Shown in pieces: positions 1-7,713 of a stretch of 9,311 bases of DNA. Positions within the stretch are counted from its first letter, which is position 1. The number at the start of each line of letters is the position of its first letter. This DNA comes from Brevundimonas sp. UBA7534. GTDB taxonomy: Bacteria; Pseudomonadota; Alphaproteobacteria; Caulobacterales; Caulobacteraceae. The notes under the pieces are model-generated. The model worked only from the letters and a program-made list of their open reading frames with translations. It did not search any database and had not been told where the DNA came from. Made by a program: the position numbers and the translations under genes. Where the stretch lies: NCBI RefSeq assembly GCF_002479325.1, contig NZ_DLMO01000067.1, forward strand, positions 9,963 through 19,273. Reading direction: 5' to 3'.

Positions 1-102
1 TAGGCGAGGGCCTGAGAACGGCGGGGCCGCTTCGCCGGTTCCGCAAATCTACCTAGTCGCGCCGAAACCGAAATCTTAAGACCTGCACGGCACGGTGGAC
101 GC
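1..102. other. Upstream non-coding region of the hybrid kinase gene
   Basis: About 100 bp lie between the window edge and the kinase start. The stretch is somewhat less GC-rich around 45-80 and includes the short palindrome TCTTAAGA at 74-81. I could not find a -35/-10 pair that I would defend. It presumably holds the kinase promoter, but that is inference from position only. Any upstream neighbour lies outside the window. Confidence 0.4.
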
Positions 103-2250
103 ATGAGCCTGGGGAGGGTGAAGTTCGGACGCGGTCGCTGGCGGTTTTTCCGTCATGACGCCGGCCGTGTCGCGGGTCCGCCGCCCCTGACCTATGTGGT
201 GCTTTACGTCGCCGCACAGCTGGTCGGTCACTGGAGCATGCAGACCTTCGGCGCCACCGTGCTGTGGTTGGCCAACGCCGTGCTGCTGGCGGCCGTGCTT
301 CAACTGCATCGACGCCCCGCCCTGCTGGTGGCGGCCGCCTGCGTCGGCATCAATCTCGCGGCCAATGTGCTGCGAGGCGATCCGCCGGCCTTCGTCTGGA
401 TCAACACCGGACTGAACCTGATCCAGGTCACTGTCGCCGCCGTTCTGGCGCGACGGTTCTGCGGCGCGGCGCTGGACATGCGCCGCCCCAAACGCCTGCT
501 GCGTTTCATGCTTCTGGCCGTGACGCCGGCCGTGGCGCTCAGCACCCTGCTGGCGGGGTTGGTGGCGATCGGGGCCGGACGACTGCCCACCGGCACGCTT
601 GGTTTCCGGCTGCACCATCTGTTCGACATGGAACTGCTGGCCATGGCCATCGTCGCGCCGTCGCTGCTGCTGCTGGCGCGCACGCATCGGTTCCGCGAGG
701 ACGCCCAGGCCCCCGCGACCGAGGTGGCGGGCCTGCTGACCCTGCTGGCGGTCATCTGCCTGTGGGCGTTCGGGCAGACCTCGGCGCCGATCCTGTTCAT
801 GGTCTTTCCACCGCTGATCCTGCTGGCCTTCAGGCTGTCGCCTCCCTGGACGGCCGCGGCGGTCATGATGGTCGGCGTGATCGGCGGCGCGGCGACGTTG
901 ACGGGTCACGGGCCGGTGATGTTGACCCGGCTGAGCGAGGATACGGACCTGGCCGGCGTGCCGACGATCATGCGGCAGCTGAACGTCTTTCACCTGTTCC
1001 TGCTGGCGGTCATGGGCACGGCCCTGCCCATCACCACCCTGTCCAGCGAGCGCCGACGCCTGATCGCACGCCTGCGCAGCCGCACACAGGCGGCGGTGGA
1101 GGCGCGGCTGCGCGCCGAACAGGCCGACGCCGCCAAGTCCCGCTTCCTGGCCTTGATGAGCCACGAGATGCGCACGCCGCTGACAGGCGTGACCGGCTAC
1201 GCCGACCTGCTTTCGCGCCGGCCGTCGCTGGACGCCGAGGGCCGGCGTCAGGTCGAGGCGGTGCGCCAGTGTGGCGAGGCCATGCTGCGTCTGGTCGAGG
1301 ATCTGCTGGAGGTCTCGCGCGGCGGCGACGAAGTGGTCATGGCCCCGGTCGACGTGCGCGACCTGGTGGAATCCGCCGCCGCCCCCGCCTTCGAATGGGC
1401 CGAGATTCGCGGCCTGACGCACCATCTGACGGTCTCGCCGGAGGCCGAAGGCGCCGCCTTGACCGACGCGCGGCGCCTGCGCCAGATCATCCATCACCTG
1501 ACGCTGAATGCGGCCAAGTTCACCAGCCAGGGCTCGATCAGCGTGAGCGTCGACCGACTGGACGACCGGCTGCGGGTGACGGTGGCCGACACGGGCTGCG
1601 GCATGTGCGCCGGCACGCTGGCGGGTCTGTTCCGTCTGTTCGAACAGGCCGACGCCTCCACCAGCCGGGCGCACGAGGGCGCCGGGGTCGGCCTGGTTCT
1701 GGCGAAGGGACACATCGACCGCATGGGCGGCACGATCTCGGTCGAGAGCCGGCAGGGCCACGGTTCGGTCTTCACCGTGGAGGTTCCCGCCCCGGCGGCG
1801 GCCGCGCCGAACACGGCCGAGGCCGAGGATCTGTCGGAGCGGCGGATGCGGGTGTTGATCGTCGACGACCATCCGGTGAACCGCGACCTGCTGCGGATCA
1901 TGATGCAGGCCGCCGATTGCGACGTGCTCGAGGCCGCGGACGGGCGCGAGGCGATCGACACCGTGGGCGCCAAGCCCCTGGACCTGGTGCTGATGGACGT
2001 GCGGATGCCCGGCATGGACGGGCTGGCGGCGACCCGGGCCATCCGCGCCCTGGACGCGCCCGCGCGCGACATCCCCATTCTGGCCGTGACCGCCGACGCC
2101 ATGCCTGAGGACGCCGCCCGCTGCCTGGCGGCAGGCATGGACGGGCACCTGCCCAAGCCGGTGACCCAGGCGCGGCTCTATGAGGCCGTCAACGCCGCCT
2201 TGGAGCAGGCCGCCGCCCGGCAGGAGACGCAGGACGTGCGCGCCGCCTGA
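103..2250 (+). CDS. MASE1-domain hybrid sensor histidine kinase/response regulator
   Basis: This is a 715-residue inner-membrane hybrid histidine kinase. After a short basic N-terminus, residues ~29-314 form about ten hydrophobic segments resembling the MASE1 integral-membrane sensor domain, whose ligand is generally unknown. A charged, probably coiled-coil linker (~315-346) leads to the dimerisation/phosphoacceptor helix with H354 in SHEMRTP. The ATP-binding domain shows the N box (N469), the G1 box D496-T-G-C-G500, the F box (LFRLFEQADAS, 509-519) and a G2-type GAGVGLVLA (526-534). A receiver domain (~583-705) has acidic residues D588/D589, phospho-acceptor D632, T663 and K685. All key catalytic positions are present, so it should autophosphorylate and pass phosphate to its own receiver. 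There is no output domain, so a separate Hpt protein or regulator elsewhere is expected. The chosen ATG has only a weak ribosome site; GTG at 118 is an alternative start, while the next in-frame ATG (238) would delete the first membrane helix. It converges on aguB with 6 bp between stops. Confidence 0.93.
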   Translation: MSLGRVKFGRGRWRFFRHDAGRVAGPPPLTYVVLYVAAQLVGHWSMQTFGATVLWLANAVLLAAVLQLHRRPALLVAAACVGINLAANVLRGDPPAFVWINTGLNLIQVTVAAVLARRFCGAALDMRRPKRLLRFMLLAVTPAVALSTLLAGLVAIGAGRLPTGTLGFRLHHLFDMELLAMAIVAPSLLLLARTHRFREDAQAPATEVAGLLTLLAVICLWAFGQTSAPILFMVFPPLILLAFRLSPPWTAAAVMMVGVIGGAATLTGHGPVMLTRLSEDTDLAGVPTIMRQLNVFHLFLLAVMGTALPITTLSSERRRLIARLRSRTQAAVEARLRAEQADAAKSRFLALMSHEMRTPLTGVTGYADLLSRRPSLDAEGRRQVEAVRQCGEAMLRLVEDLLEVSRGGDEVVMAPVDVRDLVESAAAPAFEWAEIRGLTHHLTVSPEAEGAALTDARRLRQIIHHLTLNAAKFTSQGSISVSVDRLDDRLRVTVADTGCGMCAGTLAGLFRLFEQADASTSRAHEGAGVGLVLAKGHIDRMGGTISVESRQGHGSVFTVEVPAPAAAAPNTAEAEDLSERRMRVLIVDDHPVNRDLLRIMMQAADCDVLEAADGREAIDTVGAKPLDLVLMDVRMPGMDGLAATRAIRALDAPARDIPILAVTADAMPEDAARCLAAGMDGHLPKPVTQARLYEAVNAALEQAAARQETQDVRAA

Positions 2251-2256
2251 CCCGGT

Positions 2257-3120
2257 TTAGCGCGGTCCCAGCAGCGGGCCGTAAAGGTCGGTGCGCCGGT
2301 CGCGGAAGAAGCCCCAGGCCGCCCGGTGGCGATCCAGGAAGTCCAGGTCGAAGCTGTGGACCAGAACGCCCTCCTCGTCCTTGCCCAGGCTCTCGACCAG
2401 ATCGCCGCGATGGTTGGCGATGAAGCTGTGGCCGTAGAAGGTCTGGCCCGCCTCGGTCACCTGCTCGTGGCCGATGCGATTGGCGCCGACCACCGGCACG
2501 ACGTTGGACACGGCATGGCCCTGCATGGCGCGCCGCCACGGTTCGGCGGTGTCCAGGCTGTCGTCGTGCGGCTCGGTCCCGATGGCGGTCGGATACATCA
2601 GCACCTCGGCGCCCTGCAGCATCATCGCCCGCGCCGTTTCCGGGTACCATTGGTCCCAGCAGATGCCGACGCCGACCCGGCCGAAGCGGGTCTTCCAGAC
2701 CTTGAAGCCGGTGTCGCCGGGCCGGAAGTAGTATTTTTCCTGATAGCCCGGCCCATCGGGGATGTGGCTCTTGCGATACACGCCCAAGGCCTCGCCGTCG
2801 GCGTCCAGCATGACCAGGGAGTTGTAGTACTGCGGCCCGTCACGCTCGAAGATCGAGACGGGAATGGCCACGCCCAGCGCCTTGGCGACCGGCGCCAGTT
2901 GGGTGACGCAGGGATGTTCGCGCCATTCGTAGGCATGGGCGAACCAATGCTCCTCCTGGCTGACGCAGAAATAGGGCCCCTGGAACAGTTCGGAAGGCAG
3001 GATCACCTGCGCGCCCCTGTCGGCCGCCTGACGGATCAGATCGACGGTCTTGTCGATATTGGCCTGCATGTCCTCGCCATAGGCGGTCTGGAGGCCGGCG
3101 ACGGTGATGGTGCGGGACAT
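2257..3120 (-). CDS. aguB: N-carbamoylputrescine amidase (AguB, nitrilase superfamily)
   Basis: This 287-residue cytosolic enzyme hydrolyses N-carbamoylputrescine to putrescine, CO2 and ammonia, the last step of the agmatine route to putrescine. It is a complete carbon-nitrogen hydrolase domain with the nitrilase triad visible: E44 in ILPSELFQGPYF, K117 in YRKSHIPDGPGY and C154 in GICWDQWYPE. The stretches around K117 (DGPGYQEKYYF, 122-132) and the C-terminal WGFFRDRRTDLYG are typical of AguB rather than of other nitrilases, and the length is normal. The reading frame stays open 38 codons further upstream. ATG 3120 is the real start because it aligns with the family N-terminus, overlaps the aguA stop by one base and has a good Shine-Dalgarno. 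Translational coupling to aguA is likely. The gene ends 6 bp from the convergent kinase stop, leaving no room for its own terminator between them. Confidence 0.96.
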   Translation of the reverse strand: MSRTITVAGLQTAYGEDMQANIDKTVDLIRQAADRGAQVILPSELFQGPYFCVSQEEHWFAHAYEWREHPCVTQLAPVAKALGVAIPVSIFERDGPQYYNSLVMLDADGEALGVYRKSHIPDGPGYQEKYYFRPGDTGFKVWKTRFGRVGVGICWDQWYPETARAMMLQGAEVLMYPTAIGTEPHDDSLDTAEPWRRAMQGHAVSNVVPVVGANRIGHEQVTEAGQTFYGHSFIANHRGDLVESLGKDEEGVLVHSFDLDFLDRHRAAWGFFRDRRTDLYGPLLGPR

Positions 3121-3133
3121 CAGGCGGGCTCCT
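3118..3133 (-). promoter_or_regulatory. aguB ribosome binding site and TGATG overlap with aguA
   Basis: On the minus strand AGGAG (3133-3129) sits 8 nt before the aguB ATG (3120-3118), inside the last codons of aguA. The aguA stop TGA (3122-3120) shares its final A with the aguB start, giving TGATG. This fixes the aguB start and suggests translational coupling, probably by termination-reinitiation. Confidence 0.85.
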
Positions 3134-4121
3134 GCTGGGAGATGCAGTGGAAAGAGCCGCCGCCGGTCAGAATGGCGATCGACGGCAGGGCGATGATCTC
3201 GCGGTCCGGATAGACCGTGGCCAGGGCCTCGCACGCCAGGCGCGCGGCGGTCTCGTCGCCGTAGCTCGGCACGATCACGGCGCCGTTGGCGATCAGGAAG
3301 TTCATATGGCTGGCGGGAATGGGGCGTTCGTCCTCGTCCAGGACCAGGCCCGGCGAGGGGATGCGCAGCACCTTCAGCGGCCGCCCGTCCGCATCCGTCG
3401 CGGCGGCCAGATCGCGCGCCGTGGCGTCATAGACCTCGGCGTTCGGATCCTTTCGACCCCAGGCGACCGGGCAGGCCACCACGCCCGGCGCGACGAAGCG
3501 CGCCAGGTTGTCGACATGGCCGTCGGTGTGGTCGTTCAGCAGGCCGTCGCCCAACCAAACCACCTTTCGCGCCCCGACCGCCTCGGCCAACGCCGCCTCG
3601 GCCGCCTCTTGGGTCCAGCCCGGATTGCGGTTTGGGTTCAGCAGGCACTGGCGCGTGGTCAGGACCGTGCCCGCGCCGTCATGGTCCAGCGCGCCGCCTT
3701 CCAGCACCACGTCGTGACGGGTCAGAGGAACGCCGGAGCGCGCACCGATCTGATCCGCGACCTCATCGTCGTGCGGCAGCTCGTACTTGCCGCCCCAGCC
3801 GTTGAAGCGGAAGGCCTGGGCCGTCGTCGAGCCCGCGCCGAAGATCGGGCCGGTGTCGCGCAGCCAGATATCGCCGGACCGGCCGGCGACCACCTCGACG
3901 CCCGTGACGCCGTCGAAGCGCGCGCGGGCGTCGGCCAGCGCCTCGTCGCTTCCGACCATCAGCCTAACCTGCTCCCGGCCCGGCCCGGCCAGGGCGCGCG
4001 CCAGGGCCTCGACCTCGGCCTGGGCCGGTTCGAGATTGTCTTCCCACAGGTCGCCGTGGCTGGGCCAGCCGACCCACAGGGCGCGGTGCGGGGACCATTC
4101 GGCGGGGATGGGCGCGGTCAT
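3120..4121 (-). CDS. aguA: Agmatine deiminase (AguA, peptidyl-arginine deiminase family)
   Basis: This 333-residue cytosolic agmatine deiminase (agmatine iminohydrolase) converts agmatine to N-carbamoylputrescine and ammonia. Family signatures run the full length: EWSPHRALWVGWPS near the N-terminus (8-21), DIWLRDTGPIF (84-94) with the conserved Asp/Arg residues, EGGALDHDG (141-149), HTDGHVDN (198-205), and the C-terminal nucleophile motif GGGSFHCISQQ with C326. All residues expected for guanidine-group deimination are present. At 333 residues it is slightly shorter than many AguA proteins, but nothing appears missing. The frame extends 17 codons further upstream to 4172. I chose ATG 4121 because GAGGA lies 7 nt before it and the protein then begins just before the conserved EWSPH block. 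It is the first gene of a two-gene operon with aguB, which acts on its product. No arginine decarboxylase is in the window, so agmatine must be made elsewhere or taken up. Confidence 0.96.
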   Translation of the reverse strand: MTAPIPAEWSPHRALWVGWPSHGDLWEDNLEPAQAEVEALARALAGPGREQVRLMVGSDEALADARARFDGVTGVEVVAGRSGDIWLRDTGPIFGAGSTTAQAFRFNGWGGKYELPHDDEVADQIGARSGVPLTRHDVVLEGGALDHDGAGTVLTTRQCLLNPNRNPGWTQEAAEAALAEAVGARKVVWLGDGLLNDHTDGHVDNLARFVAPGVVACPVAWGRKDPNAEVYDATARDLAAATDADGRPLKVLRIPSPGLVLDEDERPIPASHMNFLIANGAVIVPSYGDETAARLACEALATVYPDREIIALPSIAILTGGGSFHCISQQEPA

Positions 4122-4128
4122 GCGGGCG

Positions 4129-4139
4129 TCCTCATGAGG
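4129..4139 (-). promoter_or_regulatory. aguA ribosome binding site within a 10-bp palindrome
   Basis: GAGGA (4133-4129 on the minus strand) lies 7 nt upstream of the ATG at 4121 and decides the start against the upstream in-frame ATG at 4172. It overlaps the perfect palindrome CCTCATGAGG (4130-4139). The palindrome may be chance, or may affect ribosome access; its role is not established. Confidence 0.65.
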
Positions 4140-4159
4140 GTCGAAACGCGGAGCCGCGC

Positions 4160-4188
4160 CATATGGCCCCAACCGCCCCCGACTTCAA
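4160..4188 (-). promoter_or_regulatory. Candidate aguAB promoter
   Basis: On the minus strand TTGAAG (4188-4183) and CATATG (4165-4160) are separated by 17 bp, about 40 bp upstream of the aguA start and just past the terminator of the preceding receptor gene. The -35 fits a TTGAC-type alphaproteobacterial element moderately and the -10 fits poorly. Position supports it; sequence alone would not. Confidence 0.35.
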
Positions 4189-4195
4189 CGGCCCC

Positions 4196-4228
4196 AAAGA
4201 GAAAGGGCGGCCCGTCGCCGGACCGCCC
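4196..4228 (-). terminator. Rho-independent terminator of the TonB-dependent receptor gene
   Basis: Read on the minus strand, a 9-bp stem pairs 4228-4220 (GGGCGGTCC) with 4213-4205 (GGGCCGCCC), including one U-G wobble and a 6-nt loop. It is followed directly by the T-rich tail TTTCTCTTT (4204-4196). It starts 27 nt after the receptor stop codon, the expected place. It should insulate aguAB from receptor transcription. Confidence 0.8.
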
Positions 4229-4255
4229 CTTCCCAACCTATAGTGTTCGTTCGCC

Positions 4256-7200
4256 TTAGAACGAGTAGCGGACGCCGACCTTGATCTGCCAGACCGAGTT
4301 CGTGCTGAACGTGGACGGCGAGCGCTCGGTGAAGCCGGTGTACGTGTAGTACTGGTCGCCGGTGCGGGTCGCCGAGACGTTGTTCGACGTGTACGGGAAG
4401 CCGATCTGCTGGATGGCGCCCCACTCGTCGTTGATCAGGTTGCCCAGGTTCTCGATGTCCATGTAGCCGATCAGCTTGGCGCCGCCGGGGAAGAAGGCCG
4501 GCAGTTCTTGCTCGATGTGCATGTCCACGGTCGTGACGTAGGGCGACTTGAAGGCGTTGCGCGGCGAAATCTCGCCCGCATAGTCGATCAGACCGGTGCG
4601 GTGCAGGAAGTCGTTGAACGCCGACACGTTGAAGCTAGAGCCGTAACGGACCAGCGGGTCGCTGGTGGCCGTGACGTTGCCCGACGAGTCGACCTGCGGC
4701 ACGTACAGCAGCTGGCGCTGGGTGGTCACGTATTCGCCGTACAGCGTCGCCGGGCTGGTGCCGAAGGTGTAGCTGAAGGGCAGACCCGAACGACGCTGCG
4801 CGTACAGGCCGATGCGGGTCCGGTAATCGCCGAAGAAGGCGCGCGAATACTTCAGGCTCAGCTTCAGGGCGTGCTCGATCTCGTAGTTCGAGTCCGCCAG
4901 GGCCGGATCGTTGGGATTCGACAGCGCGGCGTTGCCGAAGTTCGAGCTCGCCGTCGACGAGGTGCCCGGCGAGCGGTCCTTGGCGTCCAGATAGGTGTAG
5001 GAGAAGTCAAAGCCGAAGCCGTTCAGCCAGCCGTCGTACCAGTCCTTGCCGACCGCGAAGGCGAACTGGTCGGTCTCGCCGCCTTTCAGGTTAGTCAGCA
5101 TCAGCACCTGCTGGCCGCGACGGGTCGGGTTGGGGCCATAGACCGGACGACCGTCCGGCGCGACGCCGGTCTGAGTCTCGTTCATGCTCAGGTCGATCCA
5201 GCCGATGGCGTCCTGCAGTTCGGAGTGCACGTACTCGGCCGTCACGTTCCAGCCGTCGCCCAGACGATAGGGGCTCAGGTCAAACGCCTTGTTGACGCCG
5301 ATAGACGCCTTCCAGATCGACGGCGTCTTGAAGGCCGGATCGATCAGGTTGATGTTGCCGGTGCCCAATTCGGCGCTCTCGGTCACCTCGGCCTGGGCGA
5401 CCGGGTTGACGGCGAGGCCGTTGACGTTCTGCAAGGCCGCCTGCTGGGCCGCATCACAGACGCTGAAGCTGCCGGCGAACTGCGACTGGTAGTTCGACGC
5501 GATCTTGCACTGGAAGCTGCCGATCAGGTTGCCCGGGTTCGAATAGCTGTTCGAGATCCAGACGTTGGGCGAACCGCCCTGGAAACGGCCGAAACCGCCG
5601 TACACGGTCATGTCCCACGGCGCGCGCCAGTTGAAGGCGATGCGCGGCTGCAGGATGCCGATGCCGTCCAGGTTCTTGTCGTTGCCAAAGCCGAAGCGAT
5701 CGACGAAGTCCTCGTTCAGCAGCGGCTTGTCGTCCGACGTGTAGAGGTCGTAGCGCAGGCCGGCGGTGATGGTCAGTTCCGGGATCGGCTTCCACTCGTC
5801 CTGGATATACAGGCTGTTCAGCGCATAGCTGAACGAGGCGGCGGCGTCGTACTTGTTGTTCGAGGCGGCGTTGGAATAGCCGATCGAGGAGGCCTGACGC
5901 GCCTCGAAATCGGCGATCGAGGCGAACTCGTACTCGCCGTTCGCGACCTGGACGAACAGGTTGAAAATGTCCTGCTCTTCGCGCTCGAAGCCCGCCGTGA
6001 AGCGGTGGCCGTAGCCCGTGTCGTAGTTGGCGACGGCGCGGTACAGGGTGGTGTCGACCGTCAGGGCGTTGGCGTGGCGCGACCGTTCCGGACCGAAGCG
6101 GATCGAGCGGCGGACGCCGGTGTTCGCGCCAATCGGGGCGTCCAGATACACCTGCATGGCGGCGAAGTCGTTGCCGCCCAGACCTTGCGAGACGTTCTCC
6201 AGGGTCTTGTAGGACACCGACAGTTCGGTCGACAGCTTGTCCGTCCAGTCCGAGAACAGCTGGCCCTTGTAGACCTTCAGGTCCGAGGTGATGTTGTAGG
6301 CCGACGACAGCAGGCCGACGCTGGTGTAGCTGCCGCTGGTGACGGTGTTGTTCAGACGCAGGTCGCTGCCTTCGGTCTGCTGATACGAGAAGACCGCGCG
6401 GTGCTGGTCGTTGATGTTCCAGTCCAGCTTGGCGAAGTACTTTTCGTCCTGGACTTCCAGGGCGTCTGCGCGCCAGTCCAGGGCGTCGTAGCCATAGACG
6501 CGCTGGGCGATTTCGCGGACCTGGTCGATCTGGGCCTGGGTGATGCCCGCGACCTCGTTGACCGCGCCGGAACCTTCGGGGCCCGAAAGGACCGGCTGGG
6601 TCGATTCGAACTTCTCGTAGTTCAACAGGAAGAACAGGCGGTCCTGTAGGATCGGGCCGCTGAGGGTCGCGCCCCAGCTCTTTTCCTCGAACTCGCCGTT
6701 CAGGGTGCGGTTCTGGCGTTCGCCGGTGACGAAGTCCTTGTAGCTGAAGCTGTCGCCGCGCAGACCGTCGTCGGTCTTTTCCCAGAAGACTTCGCCGTGG
6801 AAGTCGTTTCCGCCCGACTTGGTCACCATGTTGACCACGCCGCCGGTGAAGGTGCCGTACTGCACGCCGTAGGGCGCCACGTCGACGCTGACCGCCTGCA
6901 GGACCGAACGCGAGATCGGCGTGTTGATCGAGGGATAGCCGTTGCCGTTCAGGCCGAAGTCGTCGCTCTGGCGGACGCCGTCGATCAGGATGGCGTTGTA
7001 GCGGGTGTTCTGGCCGCCGATCGACAGGGCGTCGTTGTTGCTCGGGTCGGTGGTGGCGAACGGCGTGGTGCGGACGATATCCTTGATGTCGCGGCCGATC
7101 GACGGCAGCGTTTCGATGTCGGCCAGGTTCAGGTTGCTGCGGGGCGAGGTGCGCAGGCCGCCGGCGCGCGCGCCGGTGACGACGATGTCGCCCAGGTCGG

Positions 7201-7555
7201 CGGCGTTGGCTTGGGCGCCTTCGACGACCAGCTCGACCGAGACGGGGGTGCCGATGCCGATCGACGGCACCTGGGCCGCGGCGTCGCCCGCCGGCGAGGT
7301 CGAGGTGACGACGTAGGGGCCGCCGACGCGCAGGCTGCGCACCGAGAACTGGCCGTTGGCGTCCGTCATGGTGGTCGAGGTGGTGCCCGACGGGGCGTGG
7401 ACGACCGTGACGGTCGCGCCGGCGATCGGGGCGCCCGAGGCGTCATAAACCCCGCCGGCCACGCCGCCCGTGGTTTCCTGAGCGAAGGCGGCCGTCGAAG
7501 CCGACATCATGATGGCCACGGCGGAGGCGCCGTAGGCCAGGTTGCGGAAGGTCAT
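4256..7555 (-). CDS. Oar-like TonB-dependent outer-membrane receptor with N-terminal carboxypeptidase-regulatory-like domain
   Basis: This 1099-residue protein is an outer-membrane TonB-dependent transporter of the Oar-like class. Residues 1-25 form a signal peptide with a likely cleavage at AFA|QE. Residues ~29-113 are a carboxypeptidase-regulatory-like beta-sandwich (GGVYDASGAPIAGATVTV, then DANGQFSVRSL). A TonB-box-like DIVVTG follows at 123-128. The plug spans ~130-250, with LPSIGRDIKDIVRTTP, the LIDGVRQSDD loop and GGVVNMVTKSGGN. The rest is a long beta-barrel rich in aromatic/polar alternation, ending in a terminal Phe (VGVRYSF) as expected for BamA-assisted insertion. The only two cysteines, C683 and C700, lie close together in the barrel and may form a disulfide in a surface loop. 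Substrate is unknown. A three-repeat Pho box lies ~100 bp upstream, so induction by phosphate limitation is inferred. The start at 7555 gives a good signal peptide; GGGGA lies 9 nt before it. A terminator follows the stop. Confidence 0.94.
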   Translation of the reverse strand: MTFRNLAYGASAVAIMMSASTAAFAQETTGGVAGGVYDASGAPIAGATVTVVHAPSGTTSTTMTDANGQFSVRSLRVGGPYVVTSTSPAGDAAAQVPSIGIGTPVSVELVVEGAQANAADLGDIVVTGARAGGLRTSPRSNLNLADIETLPSIGRDIKDIVRTTPFATTDPSNNDALSIGGQNTRYNAILIDGVRQSDDFGLNGNGYPSINTPISRSVLQAVSVDVAPYGVQYGTFTGGVVNMVTKSGGNDFHGEVFWEKTDDGLRGDSFSYKDFVTGERQNRTLNGEFEEKSWGATLSGPILQDRLFFLLNYEKFESTQPVLSGPEGSGAVNEVAGITQAQIDQVREIAQRVYGYDALDWRADALEVQDEKYFAKLDWNINDQHRAVFSYQQTEGSDLRLNNTVTSGSYTSVGLLSSAYNITSDLKVYKGQLFSDWTDKLSTELSVSYKTLENVSQGLGGNDFAAMQVYLDAPIGANTGVRRSIRFGPERSRHANALTVDTTLYRAVANYDTGYGHRFTAGFEREEQDIFNLFVQVANGEYEFASIADFEARQASSIGYSNAASNNKYDAAASFSYALNSLYIQDEWKPIPELTITAGLRYDLYTSDDKPLLNEDFVDRFGFGNDKNLDGIGILQPRIAFNWRAPWDMTVYGGFGRFQGGSPNVWISNSYSNPGNLIGSFQCKIASNYQSQFAGSFSVCDAAQQAALQNVNGLAVNPVAQAEVTESAELGTGNINLIDPAFKTPSIWKASIGVNKAFDLSPYRLGDGWNVTAEYVHSELQDAIGWIDLSMNETQTGVAPDGRPVYGPNPTRRGQQVLMLTNLKGGETDQFAFAVGKDWYDGWLNGFGFDFSYTYLDAKDRSPGTSSTASSNFGNAALSNPNDPALADSNYEIEHALKLSLKYSRAFFGDYRTRIGLYAQRRSGLPFSYTFGTSPATLYGEYVTTQRQLLYVPQVDSSGNVTATSDPLVRYGSSFNVSAFNDFLHRTGLIDYAGEISPRNAFKSPYVTTVDMHIEQELPAFFPGGAKLIGYMDIENLGNLINDEWGAIQQIGFPYTSNNVSATRTGDQYYTYTGFTERSPSTFSTNSVWQIKVGVRYSF

Positions 7556-7621
7556 GTTGAGCTATCCCCAGCTGATAAGGACCGAGCGGTCGTCGCGGCG
7601 CGGAAGACACGCCGGAATGCG

Positions 7622-7637
7622 GCCCCCTCTAAGGGGC
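7622..7637 (-). other. Short hairpin in the receptor 5' leader
   Basis: GCCCC (7622-7626) and GGGGC (7633-7637) form a 5-bp inverted repeat around a 6-nt loop. It lies between the Pho box and the receptor start. It would fall in the mRNA leader if transcription starts just downstream of the Pho box. No function can be assigned, and in such GC-rich DNA it may be chance. Confidence 0.3.
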
Positions 7638-7652
7638 GTCTCGGAACGCTAG

Positions 7653-7681
7653 GCGACAGTTATATGACAGCGGTATGACAG
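7653..7681 (-). promoter_or_regulatory. Pho box: three 11-bp-spaced PhoB-type direct repeats
   Basis: On the minus strand, toward the receptor gene, three heptamers occur with exact 11-bp periodicity: CTGTCAT (7681-7675), CTGTCAT (7670-7664) and CTGTCGC (7659-7653), separated by 4-nt spacers ACCG and ATAA. The first two match the classical PhoB half-site perfectly and the third matches 5 of 7. Two adjacent units make one canonical Pho box, so three units could load more than one PhoB dimer or offer alternative registers. The site ends 97 bp upstream of the receptor ATG. A -10 is not obvious; TAGCGT (7651-7646), 12 nt after the second unit, is a weak candidate. The only other flanking gene is the KpsS-like one, and this site lies beyond its 3' end, so the receptor is the target. 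PhoB binding is inferred, not shown. Confidence 0.8.
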
Positions 7682-7713
7682 CGCCCGAGGGTGACGCTGG
7701 CGCCACACCCGCT

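Noticed and set aside
76..2148. 690-codon open frame on the minus strand opposite the hybrid kinase
   Set aside because: Its Arg/Gln/His/Gly-rich composition has no recognisable domain. It mirrors the GC-rich codons of the kinase, whose own motifs are all intact.
3121..3234. In-frame upstream extension of aguB
   Set aside because: It lies inside aguA and its translation is unlike AguB. The ATG at 3120 has a strong ribosome site and matches the family N-terminus.
3147..4259. 370-codon plus-strand open frame opposite aguA
   Set aside because: Antisense shadow; no motif, and aguA is complete and recognisable on the minus strand.
4508..6649. 713-codon plus-strand open frame opposite the TonB-dependent receptor
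   Set aside because: Val/Arg/Asp/Gly-rich low-complexity translation without domains, typical of a shadow frame in high-GC DNA. The receptor on the other strand has a signal peptide, plug and barrel motifs.
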